Of a DNA stretch of 19,496 nt, positions 1 through 7,932 are shown piece after piece. The stretch lies in NCBI GenBank assembly GCA_001873945.1, contig MNYI01000233.1:1-19496 (forward strand). The letters run 5' to 3'. The notes beneath the pieces were generated by a model. That model had not been told where the DNA came from and did no database searches. It worked only from the letters and a program-made list of their open reading frames with translations. Origin of the DNA: Candidatus Desantisbacteria bacterium CG2_30_40_21 (lineage in GTDB: Bacteria; UBA9089; CG2-30-40-21). How positions within the stretch are numbered: the first letter of the stretch is position 1; every line of letters begins with the position of its first letter. Made by a program: the position numbers and the translations under genes.

Positions 1-2
1 GG

Positions 3-167
3 GGTAAATATCTTGCTATTCCGGAAGAAGAATGGACATTAAAAGAGATTAGAGGATGTACCTCTACTGGTCGTCCTGTAGGAGATGAGCCTTTTGTAAC
101 AAGGTTGGAAGAATTGTTAGGTCGAGTATTAAAGCCAAAAGCTATAGGAAGACCTCGGAAACAGTAA
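3..167 (+). pseudogene. 3' end of REP-associated (IS200-like Y1) transposase, cut by window edge
   Basis: The frame opens at the window edge and runs 54 codons to TAA. It reads WTLKEIRGCTSTGRPVGDEP, then a Glu/Leu-rich stretch, and ends GRPRKQ. The GRP-x-GDE motif and the basic GRPRK tail are what I know from the C-terminus of REP-associated tyrosine transposases (TnpA_REP, RAYT). The catalytic HUH and Tyr region lies outside the window, so I cannot say whether the full gene is intact. The last 47 bases and the following 26 recur at 7556-7628, showing that this family has left other traces in the same window. Confidence 0.75.
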
Positions 168-240
168 AAAACGGGCGCTGTCCCCGGTTTCTCCTCCCGG
201 TTTCTCCGGTTTCTTGTCCCCGGTTTCTTCAGGGACCAGT
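168..240. repeat. REP-like palindromic sequence and four ccggtttct copies behind the transposase
   Basis: Immediately after the transposase stop, an imperfect palindrome (aacgggcgctgtccccggttt) is followed by more copies of ccggtttct. The four copies start at 184, 197, 206 and 220. RAYT transposases are known to act on palindromic REP sequences next to their genes, so this is a plausible substrate or its decayed derivative. That function is inferred from position only. Confidence 0.5.
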
Positions 241-286
241 TATGAGCTATTGCTTTATAACGGAATAGGGCAGAGGAGGAAATTAT

Positions 287-1342
287 ATGTTAAAGGATAT
301 TTTGCAAACATCTTTCTTGAACAATAGTATTTTGGCATACATATTTTCTATACTGGGTCTTATCATAGGTATATTAGCCATCAAGGTGTTTAAATATGTC
401 ATTTTGCGTCATCTTAAAAGATGGGCAGATAAAACTGCGTCTACCTTAGATGATTTTTTTATCCGTATATTTAAAAAATCATTAATTCCTCTATTGTATT
501 TGGGTGCTTTTTACCTGTCAGTACAAAACCTGAATCTAAATCCCGCATTAATTAGAGTTATACAGGTACTGGGTATAGGACTATTAACCTTCTTCGGTAT
601 TCGCTTTACCGTATCAATAATTAGTTGCATAATTGAGTCATATCTATCAAAGAAGGAAGCCGATACACCAGAAGGACAAGGTATAAAAGCAATACTTCCT
701 GTCCTAAAAGTAGTTATATGGGGTATAGGTATTACTTTTTTATTGGATAATTTAGGGTTTAAGATTTCAACTGTAATTGCCGGTTTAGGTATTGGCGGTA
801 TAGCTGTCGCCTTAGCAGCTCAGGCGATATTAGGTGACTTATTCAGTTATTTTTGTATACTCTTTGATAAACCATTTAAAATCGGAGATTTTATTATTAT
901 CGGAGATTACATGGGGGTTGTCGAAAATATTGGAATTAAAACGACGCGTATCCGCAGCCTTGGGGGAGAACAGTTGATATTTCCCAATAGTGACCTTACA
1001 AATTCCCGTGTCCGCAACTATAAAAGAATGGAGAGACGCCGTGTAGTTTTTGGACTCGGTGTTACCTATCAAACTACTACTCAGCAATTAAAAGAAATAC
1101 CGGCAATAATTGCAAATATTATAAAAAACACCAGGGATACAGAGTTTGACCGGGCACATTTTTTTTCATATGGTGATTTTAGCCTTATCTTTGAGGTAGT
1201 TTATTATGTTCTTAGTGGTGACTATAATAAATATATGGATGCCCAACAGGAAATCAACTTTGCAATCAATGAAGAGTTTGAAAGACGAAGAATAGAGTTT
1301 GCCTATCCAACACAGACACTGCATATAAGTAAAGAAGGATAG
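287..1342 (+). CDS. mscS: MscS-family small-conductance mechanosensitive channel
   Basis: Encodes a 351-residue membrane protein that would open under membrane tension and release solutes during hypo-osmotic shock. Hydrophobic segments lie at about residues 14-36, 66-84, 90-114, 134-152 and 160-188. The last is the Gly/Ala-rich pore helix of the family (VIAGLGIGGIAVALAAQAIL). It runs into the conserved beta domain with FDKPFKIGD, around residues 197-205, and FPNS, around residue 232, which define MscS-type channels. The start is supported by a strong ribosome binding site (gaggagga) 7 bases upstream. Five hydrophobic segments are more than the three of E. coli MscS, as in many mid-sized family members. 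It precedes the trehalose genes, which fits osmotic adaptation, but a 77-base gap leaves open whether they are cotranscribed. Confidence 0.92.
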   Translation: MLKDILQTSFLNNSILAYIFSILGLIIGILAIKVFKYVILRHLKRWADKTASTLDDFFIRIFKKSLIPLLYLGAFYLSVQNLNLNPALIRVIQVLGIGLLTFFGIRFTVSIISCIIESYLSKKEADTPEGQGIKAILPVLKVVIWGIGITFLLDNLGFKISTVIAGLGIGGIAVALAAQAILGDLFSYFCILFDKPFKIGDFIIIGDYMGVVENIGIKTTRIRSLGGEQLIFPNSDLTNSRVRNYKRMERRRVVFGLGVTYQTTTQQLKEIPAIIANIIKNTRDTEFDRAHFFSYGDFSLIFEVVYYVLSGDYNKYMDAQQEINFAINEEFERRRIEFAYPTQTLHISKEG

Positions 1343-1419
1343 GTGAATTTTATACAAAGTTGGTGTCAATTATTCATGGTTTGGATGTTAGGGTCTGACC
1401 ACCAAAGGAGGAATGAAAT

Positions 1420-3621
1420 ATGAGATTGTTTATTGTTTCCAATAGATTACCTTTTACTGTTACAGAAAAAGAAGGGAAGATAGGATTTGAAAGGAGTGCC
1501 GGCGGATTGATTACCGGAATCAGTGATTATCTTAATTCGCTCAAAGACTCCTCATTCACAAAGATTGAATACATCTGGACTGGTTGGCCCGGGGTGGCCA
1601 TTAGTAAGAACCTTCAGGATGAGGTTAAACAAAGATGTCTTTCTGAATTTTCGGCATACCCTATCTTTATCTCTCATAAGAATATGGAGAATTTCTATCA
1701 TGGATTTTGCAATAAAACCATCTGGCCCCTCTTTCATTGTTTTCCTGCCAATACGGTTTACGACGAAGATTTTTGGGATTCTTATAAACAAATAAATGAA
1801 GATTTTTTAGAGGCAATTGTTAATATCTTAAAGCCAGATGATATCTTATGGATTCATGACTATCATCTTATGCTTTTGCCCAAACTTGTCCGAGAAAGGA
1901 TGCCGGAGGTAACCACAGGATTCTTTCTTCATATACCCTTTCCACCTTACGACATATTTCGGCTCTTGCCCAATGCCTGGCGGATAGAGATATTAGAAGG
2001 GCTTTTGGGCGCAGATTTAATTGGTTTTCATACCATAGAATATACCCAGAATTTTTTAAGATGTGTCTTGCGGATCATGGGACATGATAACAATATTGGT
2101 GAAATAAACACCGGTGACAGGATACTGAAGGCAGATACCTTTCCTATGGGTATAAACTTTGAAAAGTTTTTTGCTGCACAGGATAATATCCAGATTCAAG
2201 ATGAAATTGAATCTCTCAAAAAACACTTTGGAGGGATAAAGACTATTCTTTCAGTAGACCGCCTTGATTACACAAAGGGTATCTTAAATCGGCTTGAGGG
2301 ATATGAATTGTTCTTAGAGAAAAACCCCAACTGGCATAAAAAGGTAGCCATGCTTTTGATTGTTGTGCCATCTCGAATAGGTGTTGAAAGTTATGCCAAA
2401 ACGAAGAATAAGATTGATGAAATCGTCGGAAAGATAAATGGAAGGTTTGGAGATATTGGGTGGACGCCAATACAATATCAATATAAAAATCTACCCTTTG
2501 AGCAGCTGACGGCTTTGTATATCTTGAGTGATATTGCCTTGATTACACCCTTAAGGGATGGGATGAACTTAATCGCCAAGGAATATGTATCTACCAAAAG
2601 GGATAAAAAGGGTGTCTTGATTTTGAGTGAAATGGCTGGTGCGGCAAAAGAACTGGCTGAGGCAATTATTATCAACCCAAACCATAAAGGAGAAATAGCC
2701 AGGGCATTAGAAGAGGCCGTAGAGATGTCTTGTCAGGAACAAGTAAGACGAAATGAGATAATGCAAAAGAGATTAAGTGATTATAATGTTATCCGTTGGG
2801 CAGGCGATTTTATTCAGGAATTAATGGATATGATTGAAAAAAGAAAAAGGTTTGCGGTTAAGTTATTATCTTTTTCAGAAGAGCAAGTGTTGCTCAGGGA
2901 TTTTAAGAATGCTCAATCAAGGATTATCTTTCTTGATTATGATGGAACCCTGATGCCGTTTACTAAAGAGCCACAGGATGCAAAGCCCAATGAAAAAATT
3001 ATAGAACTACTCAAACTTATTAATGAATATCCTCAAACAAAAATTATTATTACCAGTGGACGCGATAAAGAGACACTGACAAATTGGTTTGAGAGATTGA
3101 ATATCTGGTTGATAGCCGAACATGGGGTATGGATAAAAGAAAAAGATTTAAGCTGGCAATTAACAAAACAACTTAGTAATGACTGGAAGCCGAGGTTGTT
3201 ACCATTACTTAAAATGTATGTTGACAGGCTTCCCTGTTCGTTTATTGAAGAAAAGGAGTTTTCTCTGGTCTGGCATTATCGTGCATCAGACCCGGAACTT
3301 GGCTCTCTACGAGCAAAAGAACTTATGGATGATTTGACCTCTTTGACGGCAAATATTGACCTGCAAATATTGCCGGGCAGTAAGGTTATTGAAATAAGAA
3401 ATTCAGGGATAAATAAAGGTGTGGCGGCCTCATATCTTCTTGCTAAGGATGAATATGATTTTGTTTTAGCCATTGGTGATGATTGGACAGACGAAGACCT
3501 TTTCAAGGTTCTTCCACAAAAGGCATATTCTGTCAAGGTTGGAATTGGTTCATCTTATGCAAGATATAATCTCAGGAACTATAAAGAGGTTGTAAAACTT
3601 CTTAAGGAGATGGTTGAATGA
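1420..3621 (+). CDS. Bifunctional trehalose-6-phosphate synthase/phosphatase (OtsA-OtsB fusion)
   Basis: This 733-residue fusion would carry out both steps of the OtsA/OtsB route. UDP- or ADP-glucose plus glucose-6-phosphate gives trehalose-6-phosphate, which is then dephosphorylated. The N-terminal GT20 domain (about 1-480) shows the N-terminal SNRLP and GGL loops, the conserved WIHDYHLMLLP, the FFLHIPFP segment, DRLDYTKG near residue 280 (the Arg and Lys that bind phosphate), and LRDGMNL near 384. The C-terminal HAD phosphatase domain (about 490-733) starts with DYDGT, with the Asp nucleophile at 506 and Asp508. It continues with the TSGR motif and ends with GDDWTDED near 686, the Mg-binding motif. 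All key residues are present, so both activities are expected. The start has ggagg 9 bases upstream. The stop overlaps the next start (ATGA), indicating translational coupling. Confidence 0.95.
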   Translation: MRLFIVSNRLPFTVTEKEGKIGFERSAGGLITGISDYLNSLKDSSFTKIEYIWTGWPGVAISKNLQDEVKQRCLSEFSAYPIFISHKNMENFYHGFCNKTIWPLFHCFPANTVYDEDFWDSYKQINEDFLEAIVNILKPDDILWIHDYHLMLLPKLVRERMPEVTTGFFLHIPFPPYDIFRLLPNAWRIEILEGLLGADLIGFHTIEYTQNFLRCVLRIMGHDNNIGEINTGDRILKADTFPMGINFEKFFAAQDNIQIQDEIESLKKHFGGIKTILSVDRLDYTKGILNRLEGYELFLEKNPNWHKKVAMLLIVVPSRIGVESYAKTKNKIDEIVGKINGRFGDIGWTPIQYQYKNLPFEQLTALYILSDIALITPLRDGMNLIAKEYVSTKRDKKGVLILSEMAGAAKELAEAIIINPNHKGEIARALEEAVEMSCQEQVRRNEIMQKRLSDYNVIRWAGDFIQELMDMIEKRKRFAVKLLSFSEEQVLLRDFKNAQSRIIFLDYDGTLMPFTKEPQDAKPNEKIIELLKLINEYPQTKIIITSGRDKETLTNWFERLNIWLIAEHGVWIKEKDLSWQLTKQLSNDWKPRLLPLLKMYVDRLPCSFIEEKEFSLVWHYRASDPELGSLRAKELMDDLTSLTANIDLQILPGSKVIEIRNSGINKGVAASYLLAKDEYDFVLAIGDDWTDEDLFKVLPQKAYSVKVGIGSSYARYNLRNYKEVVKLLKEMVE

Positions 3622-4259
3622 ATCCATTTTATTTTTGGACACGGGTGCATCTGATAAAATTACTGGGATTGAAGGCAAAAAATCAAACTGAATTATTGGA
3701 AGGAATAAAGAATGTCCCGTTGTCTTCTATTTACTATCATACCCATCGTTTTCTCCAACAGCATCATTATCTCTCCCCTGAGCCACCAAACGATTTCGCC
3801 TATTGGCTAACAGATATTCTCAATTTAGAAAAATTAGGTGAGGCAATTGCCAGTGTCAATGTGATTGATTTTAAGAAATTGAAGGATTTACGCTCAGCAT
3901 TTATAAAGATTTTAACCGATTATCTGGCGCAAGAGAAGCGGATGATTGACTGTCCGGAGGGTGAGGAATTTCATTTTATGAGTTGTATGACAGCTATTTT
4001 ACCTACACCCTATGTTGCCTCCAATTTAACCGAGTTTGTGGAAATACTGGGAAAAATAAGCATCAACTCACTTTACTTCCATATATTTGAAGCACCCATG
4101 CGTCTGGAAAAAGGAGAAAACGATTTTTCTGCCTGGCTTGGTGGTATTGGAGAGAAAGAACTGGCACAAAAAATCTCGAGCCTTGACCCTTATACAATAA
4201 CCCTCGAAGGATTGCGGCAAAAAATTATCAGGATGGTGAAACAGTATGGTAAATATTAA
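3618..4259 (+). CDS. DUF5752-like protein of the trehalose operon, two internal repeats
   Basis: A soluble 213-residue protein of unknown function. I recognise it as DUF5752-like from its typical position beside trehalose genes and from the YYHTHRFLQQHHYLSPEPPN segment. It contains two related halves. Residues about 25-75 (SSIYYHTHRF, then NDFAYWLTDIL, then Glu/Leu/Ala-rich helix) align by eye with residues about 150-200 (NSLYFHIFEA, then NDFSAWLGGIG). Both place a Tyr/Phe-His pair ahead of an NDF-x-x-W element, suggesting a duplicated ligand or metal site. No signal peptide or membrane segment is visible. The ATG overlaps the preceding stop by 4 bases and its end overlaps the TreT-like gene by 14, so a role linked to trehalose metabolism is likely, though no activity can be assigned. 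Confidence 0.75.
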   Translation: MNPFYFWTRVHLIKLLGLKAKNQTELLEGIKNVPLSSIYYHTHRFLQQHHYLSPEPPNDFAYWLTDILNLEKLGEAIASVNVIDFKKLKDLRSAFIKILTDYLAQEKRMIDCPEGEEFHFMSCMTAILPTPYVASNLTEFVEILGKISINSLYFHIFEAPMRLEKGENDFSAWLGGIGEKELAQKISSLDPYTITLEGLRQKIIRMVKQYGKY

Positions 4260-5466
4260 CGATTACACACCGATTGTTGGACAGGGGACAATTGATGAAT
4301 TATTTCTTTTAGCCCAAAGATTGCAAGGGAAAATTATCCAGAATATTAATTCTACAGCCGTAGGAGGCGGGGTTGCTGAAATCCTTACCCGCATAATTCC
4401 ACTTTTGAGACAGCTCGGTGTTGATGCAAGATGGGATGTCATCAAAGGTAATGAAAGATTTTTTGGTATCACTAAAAAGATACATAATGCCTTACATGGG
4501 GTAAATATCGAGATTAGCCCGCAAGATTTGGAATATTTTCTTGAGACCAACCGCGATAATGCTCAAGAGATGAATCTTTATGGTGATATATTATTTATTC
4601 ATGACTCCCAGCCGATTGCCCTGGTAGAAAAGAAAAAGGAGATTGGCAAGAAATGGCTCTGGAGATGTCATGTTGATTTTACCAGGCCCAAACAGGATAT
4701 TATGAATTTCTTGAGGTCATACATTGAGAAATATGATGCAGTTGTCTTTTCTGCCCCACCATTTGCCATTGATATTAATTTGCCTCAGGTGCTTATTTCA
4801 CCCTCAATTGACCCCTTAAGCGACAAAAATAAGGAATTGCCCCCGGAAATAATCGCTCCTGTCCTTGAACGATTTGGGATTGACAAAAGTCGTCCAATTA
4901 TCACCCAGATTTCACGGTTTGATTACTTAAAAGACCCGGTGGGTGTAATCAAGGCATACAAAATGTGCAAGAAACATATTGATTGCCAACTCATTCTTGC
5001 GGGTGGCGGTGCTACGGATGACCCGGAAGGGCTAATAGTGTTAGAAGAGGTAAAATCAGCCGCAGCAGATGACCCTGATGTCCATATTCTCTTGCTTCCA
5101 CCGGCAAGCGATATAGAAATCAATGCCTTACAAAGGGCATCAACCGTAATCTTACAAAAATCATTAAAAGAGGGTTTTGGTTTGACTGTGGCTGAGGCAT
5201 TATGGAAGGCAAAGCCGGTTATTGCCGGGGCAGTAGGCGGCATCCCGATACAAATAACACATAAATATTCAGGCATTCTGACTCATTCAATTGAAGGAAC
5301 TGCCTACTACTTAAAACAACTGATTAACGAACCGGAATATGCAAAGAGACTTGGAGAAAATGGTCGGGAACATATCAAGAATAATTTTCTTATCACCCGC
5401 CACCTTCGCGATTATCTCCTTCTTTTCCTTTCCTTGTATTATGAAGGTGATATTATCTACCTCTAA
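4246..5466 (+). CDS. treT: TreT-like trehalose glycosyltransferring synthase (GT4)
   Basis: This 406-residue GT-B glycosyltransferase resembles TreT, which joins NDP-glucose and glucose to make trehalose in one reversible step. The N-terminal Rossmann domain contains NSTAVGGGVAEIL near residues 36-48, the acceptor-side glycine loop of this family, HDSQP near 119, and CHVDFTRP near 142. The C-terminal domain has SRFDYLKDP near 224 and KEGFGLTVAEALWKAKPVI near 307-325. The latter is the E-x7-E motif that binds the donor nucleotide in GT4 enzymes. The start codon lies inside the end of the upstream gene (14-base overlap). Having both OtsA-OtsB and TreT in one operon gives two trehalose routes, one of which could also run in reverse to recover NDP-glucose. 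TreT rather than another GT4 is inferred from the N-terminal motifs and the context. Confidence 0.85.
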   Translation: MVNINDYTPIVGQGTIDELFLLAQRLQGKIIQNINSTAVGGGVAEILTRIIPLLRQLGVDARWDVIKGNERFFGITKKIHNALHGVNIEISPQDLEYFLETNRDNAQEMNLYGDILFIHDSQPIALVEKKKEIGKKWLWRCHVDFTRPKQDIMNFLRSYIEKYDAVVFSAPPFAIDINLPQVLISPSIDPLSDKNKELPPEIIAPVLERFGIDKSRPIITQISRFDYLKDPVGVIKAYKMCKKHIDCQLILAGGGATDDPEGLIVLEEVKSAAADDPDVHILLLPPASDIEINALQRASTVILQKSLKEGFGLTVAEALWKAKPVIAGAVGGIPIQITHKYSGILTHSIEGTAYYLKQLINEPEYAKRLGENGREHIKNNFLITRHLRDYLLLFLSLYYEGDIIYL

Positions 5467-5575
5467 GGTGAATAGTAAGTAAGCGTTCAGGTGTCAGTCG
5501 TCAGCTATCAGTTTTAAAGGTATTAAACTACTATTAATTAATAATTGATAATTCTACTTAAGGAGATTGAATGAA
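5467..5575. other. Intergenic spacer with degenerate tcag repeats and AT-rich leader
   Basis: Between the trehalose operon and the transporter lies a short imperfect repeat (gtcagtcgtcagctatcag near 5492-5510) and then an AT-rich stretch (attaattaataattgataatt). I see no convincing terminator hairpin with a T-run and no consensus promoter, so the transcript boundary here is uncertain. Confidence 0.35.
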
Positions 5576-6607
5576 ATGATTACAGGATTGCTCATAATTC
5601 TTATTTTTGTGCTTGTCTTGCCTTTTGTACTAAAAAAGGTAGAAGAGGAGCTTGAGTTTTTTCTATTTGTCATGGGAGCAATTGCTGTCAGTATAACTGA
5701 GCAGTGGAGTGGACATTTAATTAAGGAATGTTTAACAGAACCACTCAAAATAACGGCAGCCATTTTTTTAGCCGGTATATTATTCAGGCTAATCCAAAAG
5801 CCTCTTAGTCAAAACTTAAACAGGGTTGTTGAAAAATTGGGATTAAAACCTTTTGTGTTTTTACTTGTGGTTGGATTAGGAATGCTTTCAAGTATCATCA
5901 CGGCAATAATATCCGCATTAATATTAGTTGAAATTATCAGCTTCTTAAAATTAGATAGGAAGACAGAGATAAAAATTATTATTATAGCTTGTTTCTCCAT
6001 AGGATTCGGTGCTTCATTAATCCCTATTGGTGAGCCACTTTCAACGATAGCTATTGCAAAATTAAGAGGAGAACCATATCTTGCCGACTTCTGGTTTTTA
6101 TTTAGACTTCTTGGGATTTATCTCATCCCTGGAATAATTATGCTTGGACTTATAGCCGCAAAACTTATAGGGAAAGAACGAGGCACAGAATATGGGCTTA
6201 AAGAAGATAGATTGGAAGATTTCAAAAGCATAACTATCAGAACCTTAAGGGTATATTTATTCATCACCGCCTTGATTCTTCTTGGAAGTGGTTTTAAGCC
6301 TTTAGTTGATATGTATATTTCAAATGTTCCTTTTTATGTTTTATACTGGGTTAATATTGTATCTGCTGTCTTAGATAATGCAACTATAATTGCGGCAGAA
6401 ATTGGACCTGCCTTAAGTTTAATCCAAATTAAATATGCACTGTTAGCCGCAATTATTTCAGGTGGAATGTTAATACCCGGCAATATTCCAAATATAATCG
6501 CATCCAATAAATTGAAAATAAAAAGTAAGGATTGGGCAAAAATAGGAATACCGATGGGACTGACACTGATGCTCATCTATTTTATTCTATTAATGCTTGT
6601 TCGATAA
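5576..6607 (+). CDS. DUF1646-family multipass membrane protein (putative cation/anion transporter)
   Basis: An almost wholly hydrophobic protein of 343 residues with about ten membrane segments. The family signature is in the middle: SIGFGASLIPIGEPLSTIA, followed by KLRGEPY. I know this pattern from DUF1646 proteins of the ion-transporter superfamily; their substrates are not established. A second re-entrant-like Asn/Pro-rich segment, AVLDNATIIAAEIGPALS, appears near residue 260, and GGMLIPGNIPNI comes later. Such paired loops are typical of transporters with two inverted halves. I chose ATG 5576 because the ribosome binding site aaggaga (5560-5566) sits 9 bases before it. The in-frame TTG at 5567 would abut that site, and the ATG at 5571 meets a stop at once. 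The next gene starts 11 bases after its stop. Confidence 0.8.
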   Translation: MITGLLIILIFVLVLPFVLKKVEEELEFFLFVMGAIAVSITEQWSGHLIKECLTEPLKITAAIFLAGILFRLIQKPLSQNLNRVVEKLGLKPFVFLLVVGLGMLSSIITAIISALILVEIISFLKLDRKTEIKIIIIACFSIGFGASLIPIGEPLSTIAIAKLRGEPYLADFWFLFRLLGIYLIPGIIMLGLIAAKLIGKERGTEYGLKEDRLEDFKSITIRTLRVYLFITALILLGSGFKPLVDMYISNVPFYVLYWVNIVSAVLDNATIIAAEIGPALSLIQIKYALLAAIISGGMLIPGNIPNIIASNKLKIKSKDWAKIGIPMGLTLMLIYFILLMLVR

Positions 6608-6618
6608 GAAGGGATAAC

Positions 6619-6939
6619 ATGAGAAACATGGGTATAACCCAAAGAGAGAATGAAATATTAAATAGGACCATTGATATTCTTAAAAAATATCTTGACCCTC
6701 ACTTAATTATTCTATTTGGTTCAAGGGCAAAACAAAAATATCCTGAACACGCTGATTTTGACCTGGCAATTGATAAGGAAAGGATTGATATAGGGTTGGA
6801 GCGAAGGCTCAAGGAAGAGATTGAGGAGGTATCAGGACTTTACAAGGTTGATATTGTATTTTTAAACGCAGTGGATAAGTCCTTTAAGGATATAATTTTA
6901 AAAACAGGGAGGGTGGTTTATGGAAGAAAAGATGGTTAA
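6619..6939 (+). CDS. mntA: MntA-type nucleotidyltransferase antitoxin
   Basis: A 106-residue minimal nucleotidyltransferase. Residues 34-48 fit the family's GS-x10-DxD motif exactly: Gly34-Ser35, then Asp46 and Asp48. The third carboxylate is probably Asp78 in VDIVFL. Proteins of this type pair with HEPN partners; MntA is known to neutralise HepT by adding AMP to its active-site tyrosine. The next gene encodes such a partner, with a 20-base overlap. The start at 6619 is preceded by agaaggga. A longer in-frame extension back to 6532 runs into the transporter gene and adds no recognisable sequence. The whole fold is present and no catalytic residue is missing. Confidence 0.88.
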   Translation: MRNMGITQRENEILNRTIDILKKYLDPHLIILFGSRAKQKYPEHADFDLAIDKERIDIGLERRLKEEIEEVSGLYKVDIVFLNAVDKSFKDIILKTGRVVYGRKDG

Positions 6940-7327
6940 GGTTAAGTATGCCGTTGAAAAATTCACAAACGGTTTTGAAAGATTAAAAGAAGCTATACAA
7001 GAAGCTAAAGATGACCTTGATAAAGATGGAGCAATTCAAAGATTTGAATTCACATTTGAATTATTATGGAAGGCATTAAAGATATTTCTTGAATATCAAG
7101 GGCTTGTGGTGAATACACCGAGAGAAAGCTTAAAAGAGGCTTTTAGAATTAATTTACTTGGGCGAGACGAAGAAATATTTCTGAATATGCTTGAGGATAG
7201 AAACAGAACATCCCATATTTATGATGAAGAGACATCGGAGGAGATATTTGAGAGGATTAAAACCGACTATATTCAATCCATAGAAAAGGTTTTAGATAAT
7301 CTACGGGGAAAAATAACGGAAGTCTGA
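6920..7327 (+). CDS. hepT: HepT-type HEPN toxin (nucleotidyltransferase substrate-binding protein)
   Basis: A 135-residue all-helical protein of the HI0074/HepT family. The HEPN RNase motif R-x4-H-x-Y is present as RNRTSHIY, with Arg94, His99 and Tyr101; in characterised HepT the Tyr is the residue AMPylated by MntA. Other family marks are RFEFTFELLWKALK (41-54) and NTPRESLKEAF (65-75). It overlaps mntA by 20 bases and has gggagg 7 bases before its ATG. The pair is therefore best read as a type VII toxin-antitoxin module, with this gene as an mRNA or tRNA-directed ribonuclease. It could be a genome-stabilising element or a phage defence. A possible hairpin lies at 7339-7358, just after the stop. 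Confidence 0.88.
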   Translation: MEEKMVKVKYAVEKFTNGFERLKEAIQEAKDDLDKDGAIQRFEFTFELLWKALKIFLEYQGLVVNTPRESLKEAFRINLLGRDEEIFLNMLEDRNRTSHIYDEETSEEIFERIKTDYIQSIEKVLDNLRGKITEV

Positions 7328-7338
7328 ACAGGTGGATA

Positions 7339-7367
7339 ATAGGACTTATATGTCCTATAAGTCCTAT
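7339..7367 (+). other. Hairpin with repeated gtcctat arm downstream of hepT
   Basis: The arm ataggac (7339-7345) pairs with gtcctat at 7352-7358, and a second gtcctat follows at 7361-7367. No T-run follows, so it is at best a weak terminator or a small tandem repeat. Confidence 0.35.
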
Positions 7368-7385
7368 AAAATTCAGGAGAAAATA

Positions 7386-7541
7386 ATGAAAAAAAAGAAA
7401 AAAAGTTGGCAACTGTTTTGGGTAATGGAATGCCCGACAGGCTGTTACGGAATAGGAAACTCGCACAAAGGGCATATGATATATTGTACCAATCTCATCA
7501 AGAGTGACTATATATGGTATGGTGTTGCCTTTGATTTTTAG
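7386..7541 (+). pseudogene. Short possible reading frame truncated by inverted-repeat element
   Basis: An ATG at 7386 has a good ribosome binding site (aggaga, 7 bases upstream) and opens with a poly-Lys tract, MKKKKKSWQLFWVME. From codon 17 the reading frame enters the inverted-repeat element at 7435-7559 and ends inside it after 51 codons. I do not recognise the protein. It could be the start of a small basic protein whose remainder was replaced by the element, or a chance frame in decayed DNA. Confidence 0.25.
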
Positions 7542-7559
7542 TTCCGTAACAGCCTGTCG
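7435..7559. mobile_element. MITE-like element with perfect 18-bp terminal inverted repeats
   Basis: The sequence cgacaggctgttacggaa (7435-7452) and its exact reverse complement (7542-7559) enclose 89 bases. The interior has only partial self-complementarity and no convincing gene. The right arm ends 4 bases inside the duplicated transposase tail beginning at 7556. A small non-autonomous element mobilised in trans, or a REP-type composite, fits. I see no clear target duplication. Confidence 0.6.
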
Positions 7560-7628
7560 AGTATTAAAGCCAAAAGCTATAGGAAGACCTCGAAAACAGT
7601 AAAAAACGGGCGCTATCCCCGGTTTCTC
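7556..7628 (+). repeat. Second copy of the transposase 3' end (remnant)
   Basis: These 73 bases match 121-193 at 71 positions, with no gaps; the two differences lie in the cgg/cga and ctg/cta positions. The copied part covers the last 14 codons (stop at 7600-7602) and the start of the REP-like sequence. The rest of the transposase gene is missing here, so this is a remnant next to the inverted-repeat element. Confidence 0.85.
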
Positions 7629-7654
7629 AGATGATGTGGACAAGTGGTCTGAAT

Positions 7655-7674
7655 CACAGACAAGAATGTCTGTG
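7655..7674 (-). terminator. Hairpin immediately after the last gene of the leftward sulfur operon
   Basis: cacagaca (7655-7662) and tgtctgtg (7667-7674) form a perfect 8-bp stem with a 4-base loop. It abuts the TAG stop of the leftward TusA gene at 7675. No T-run follows on the minus strand, so it may act as a 3' stabilising or weak terminating structure. Confidence 0.45.
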
Positions 7675-7932
7675 CTACACTTTTCGTATCCACAGCTTAA
7701 AGGCAGTCCCATCCCTTTCCACCTTGCTGATATGATGGCCTTCATCTTTGACAGAGCGGGGGACATTTTCTATAGGTTCACCCTGATCCAGCACAATAAC
7801 CAGTACATCCCCAGATTCGATTAATTCTAAGGCGAGCTTTGTCTTGACATAGGTAAATGGGCAAACCTCACCCTGCAGGTCCAAATATCTGGCTACTATT
7901 ATATCCTCAATATCAGTCTCAATTGCTCTCAT
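7675..7932 (-). CDS. tusA: TusA-family sulfur carrier (CPFTYVK type)
   Basis: An 85-residue TusA/SirA-fold protein expected to carry sulfur as a persulfide on Cys24 in LDLQGEVCPFTYVK. The segment ENVPRSVKDEGH follows. It resembles the carrier at 15143-15373, which has CPYTYVK and NVPRSMENEGH, so the two are paralogues of one subfamily, distinct from the CPVP-type neighbour. I place the start at 7932, where aaggagag lies just upstream; a longer frame to 7983 would overlap the upstream gene by 65 bases and has no such site. With this start it overlaps the upstream TusA gene by 14 bases. It is the last gene of the leftward sulfite reductase operon. Confidence 0.85.
   Translation of the reverse strand: MRAIETDIEDIIVARYLDLQGEVCPFTYVKTKLALELIESGDVLVIVLDQGEPIENVPRSVKDEGHHISKVERDGTAFKLWIRKV

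Noticed and set aside
4923..5276. 117-codon minus-strand frame opposite the TreT-like gene
   Set aside because: Low-complexity Ser/Pro-rich shadow of a well-supported gene.
6532..6618. Longer N-terminus for the MntA-type protein
   Set aside because: It would overlap the transporter gene by 76 bases and adds unrelated sequence; the ATG at 6619 has a good ribosome binding site.
7257..7766. 169-codon minus-strand frame across the repeat region
   Set aside because: It runs through hepT, the inverted repeat, the transposase remnant and the last TusA codons, with no ribosome binding site or family resemblance.
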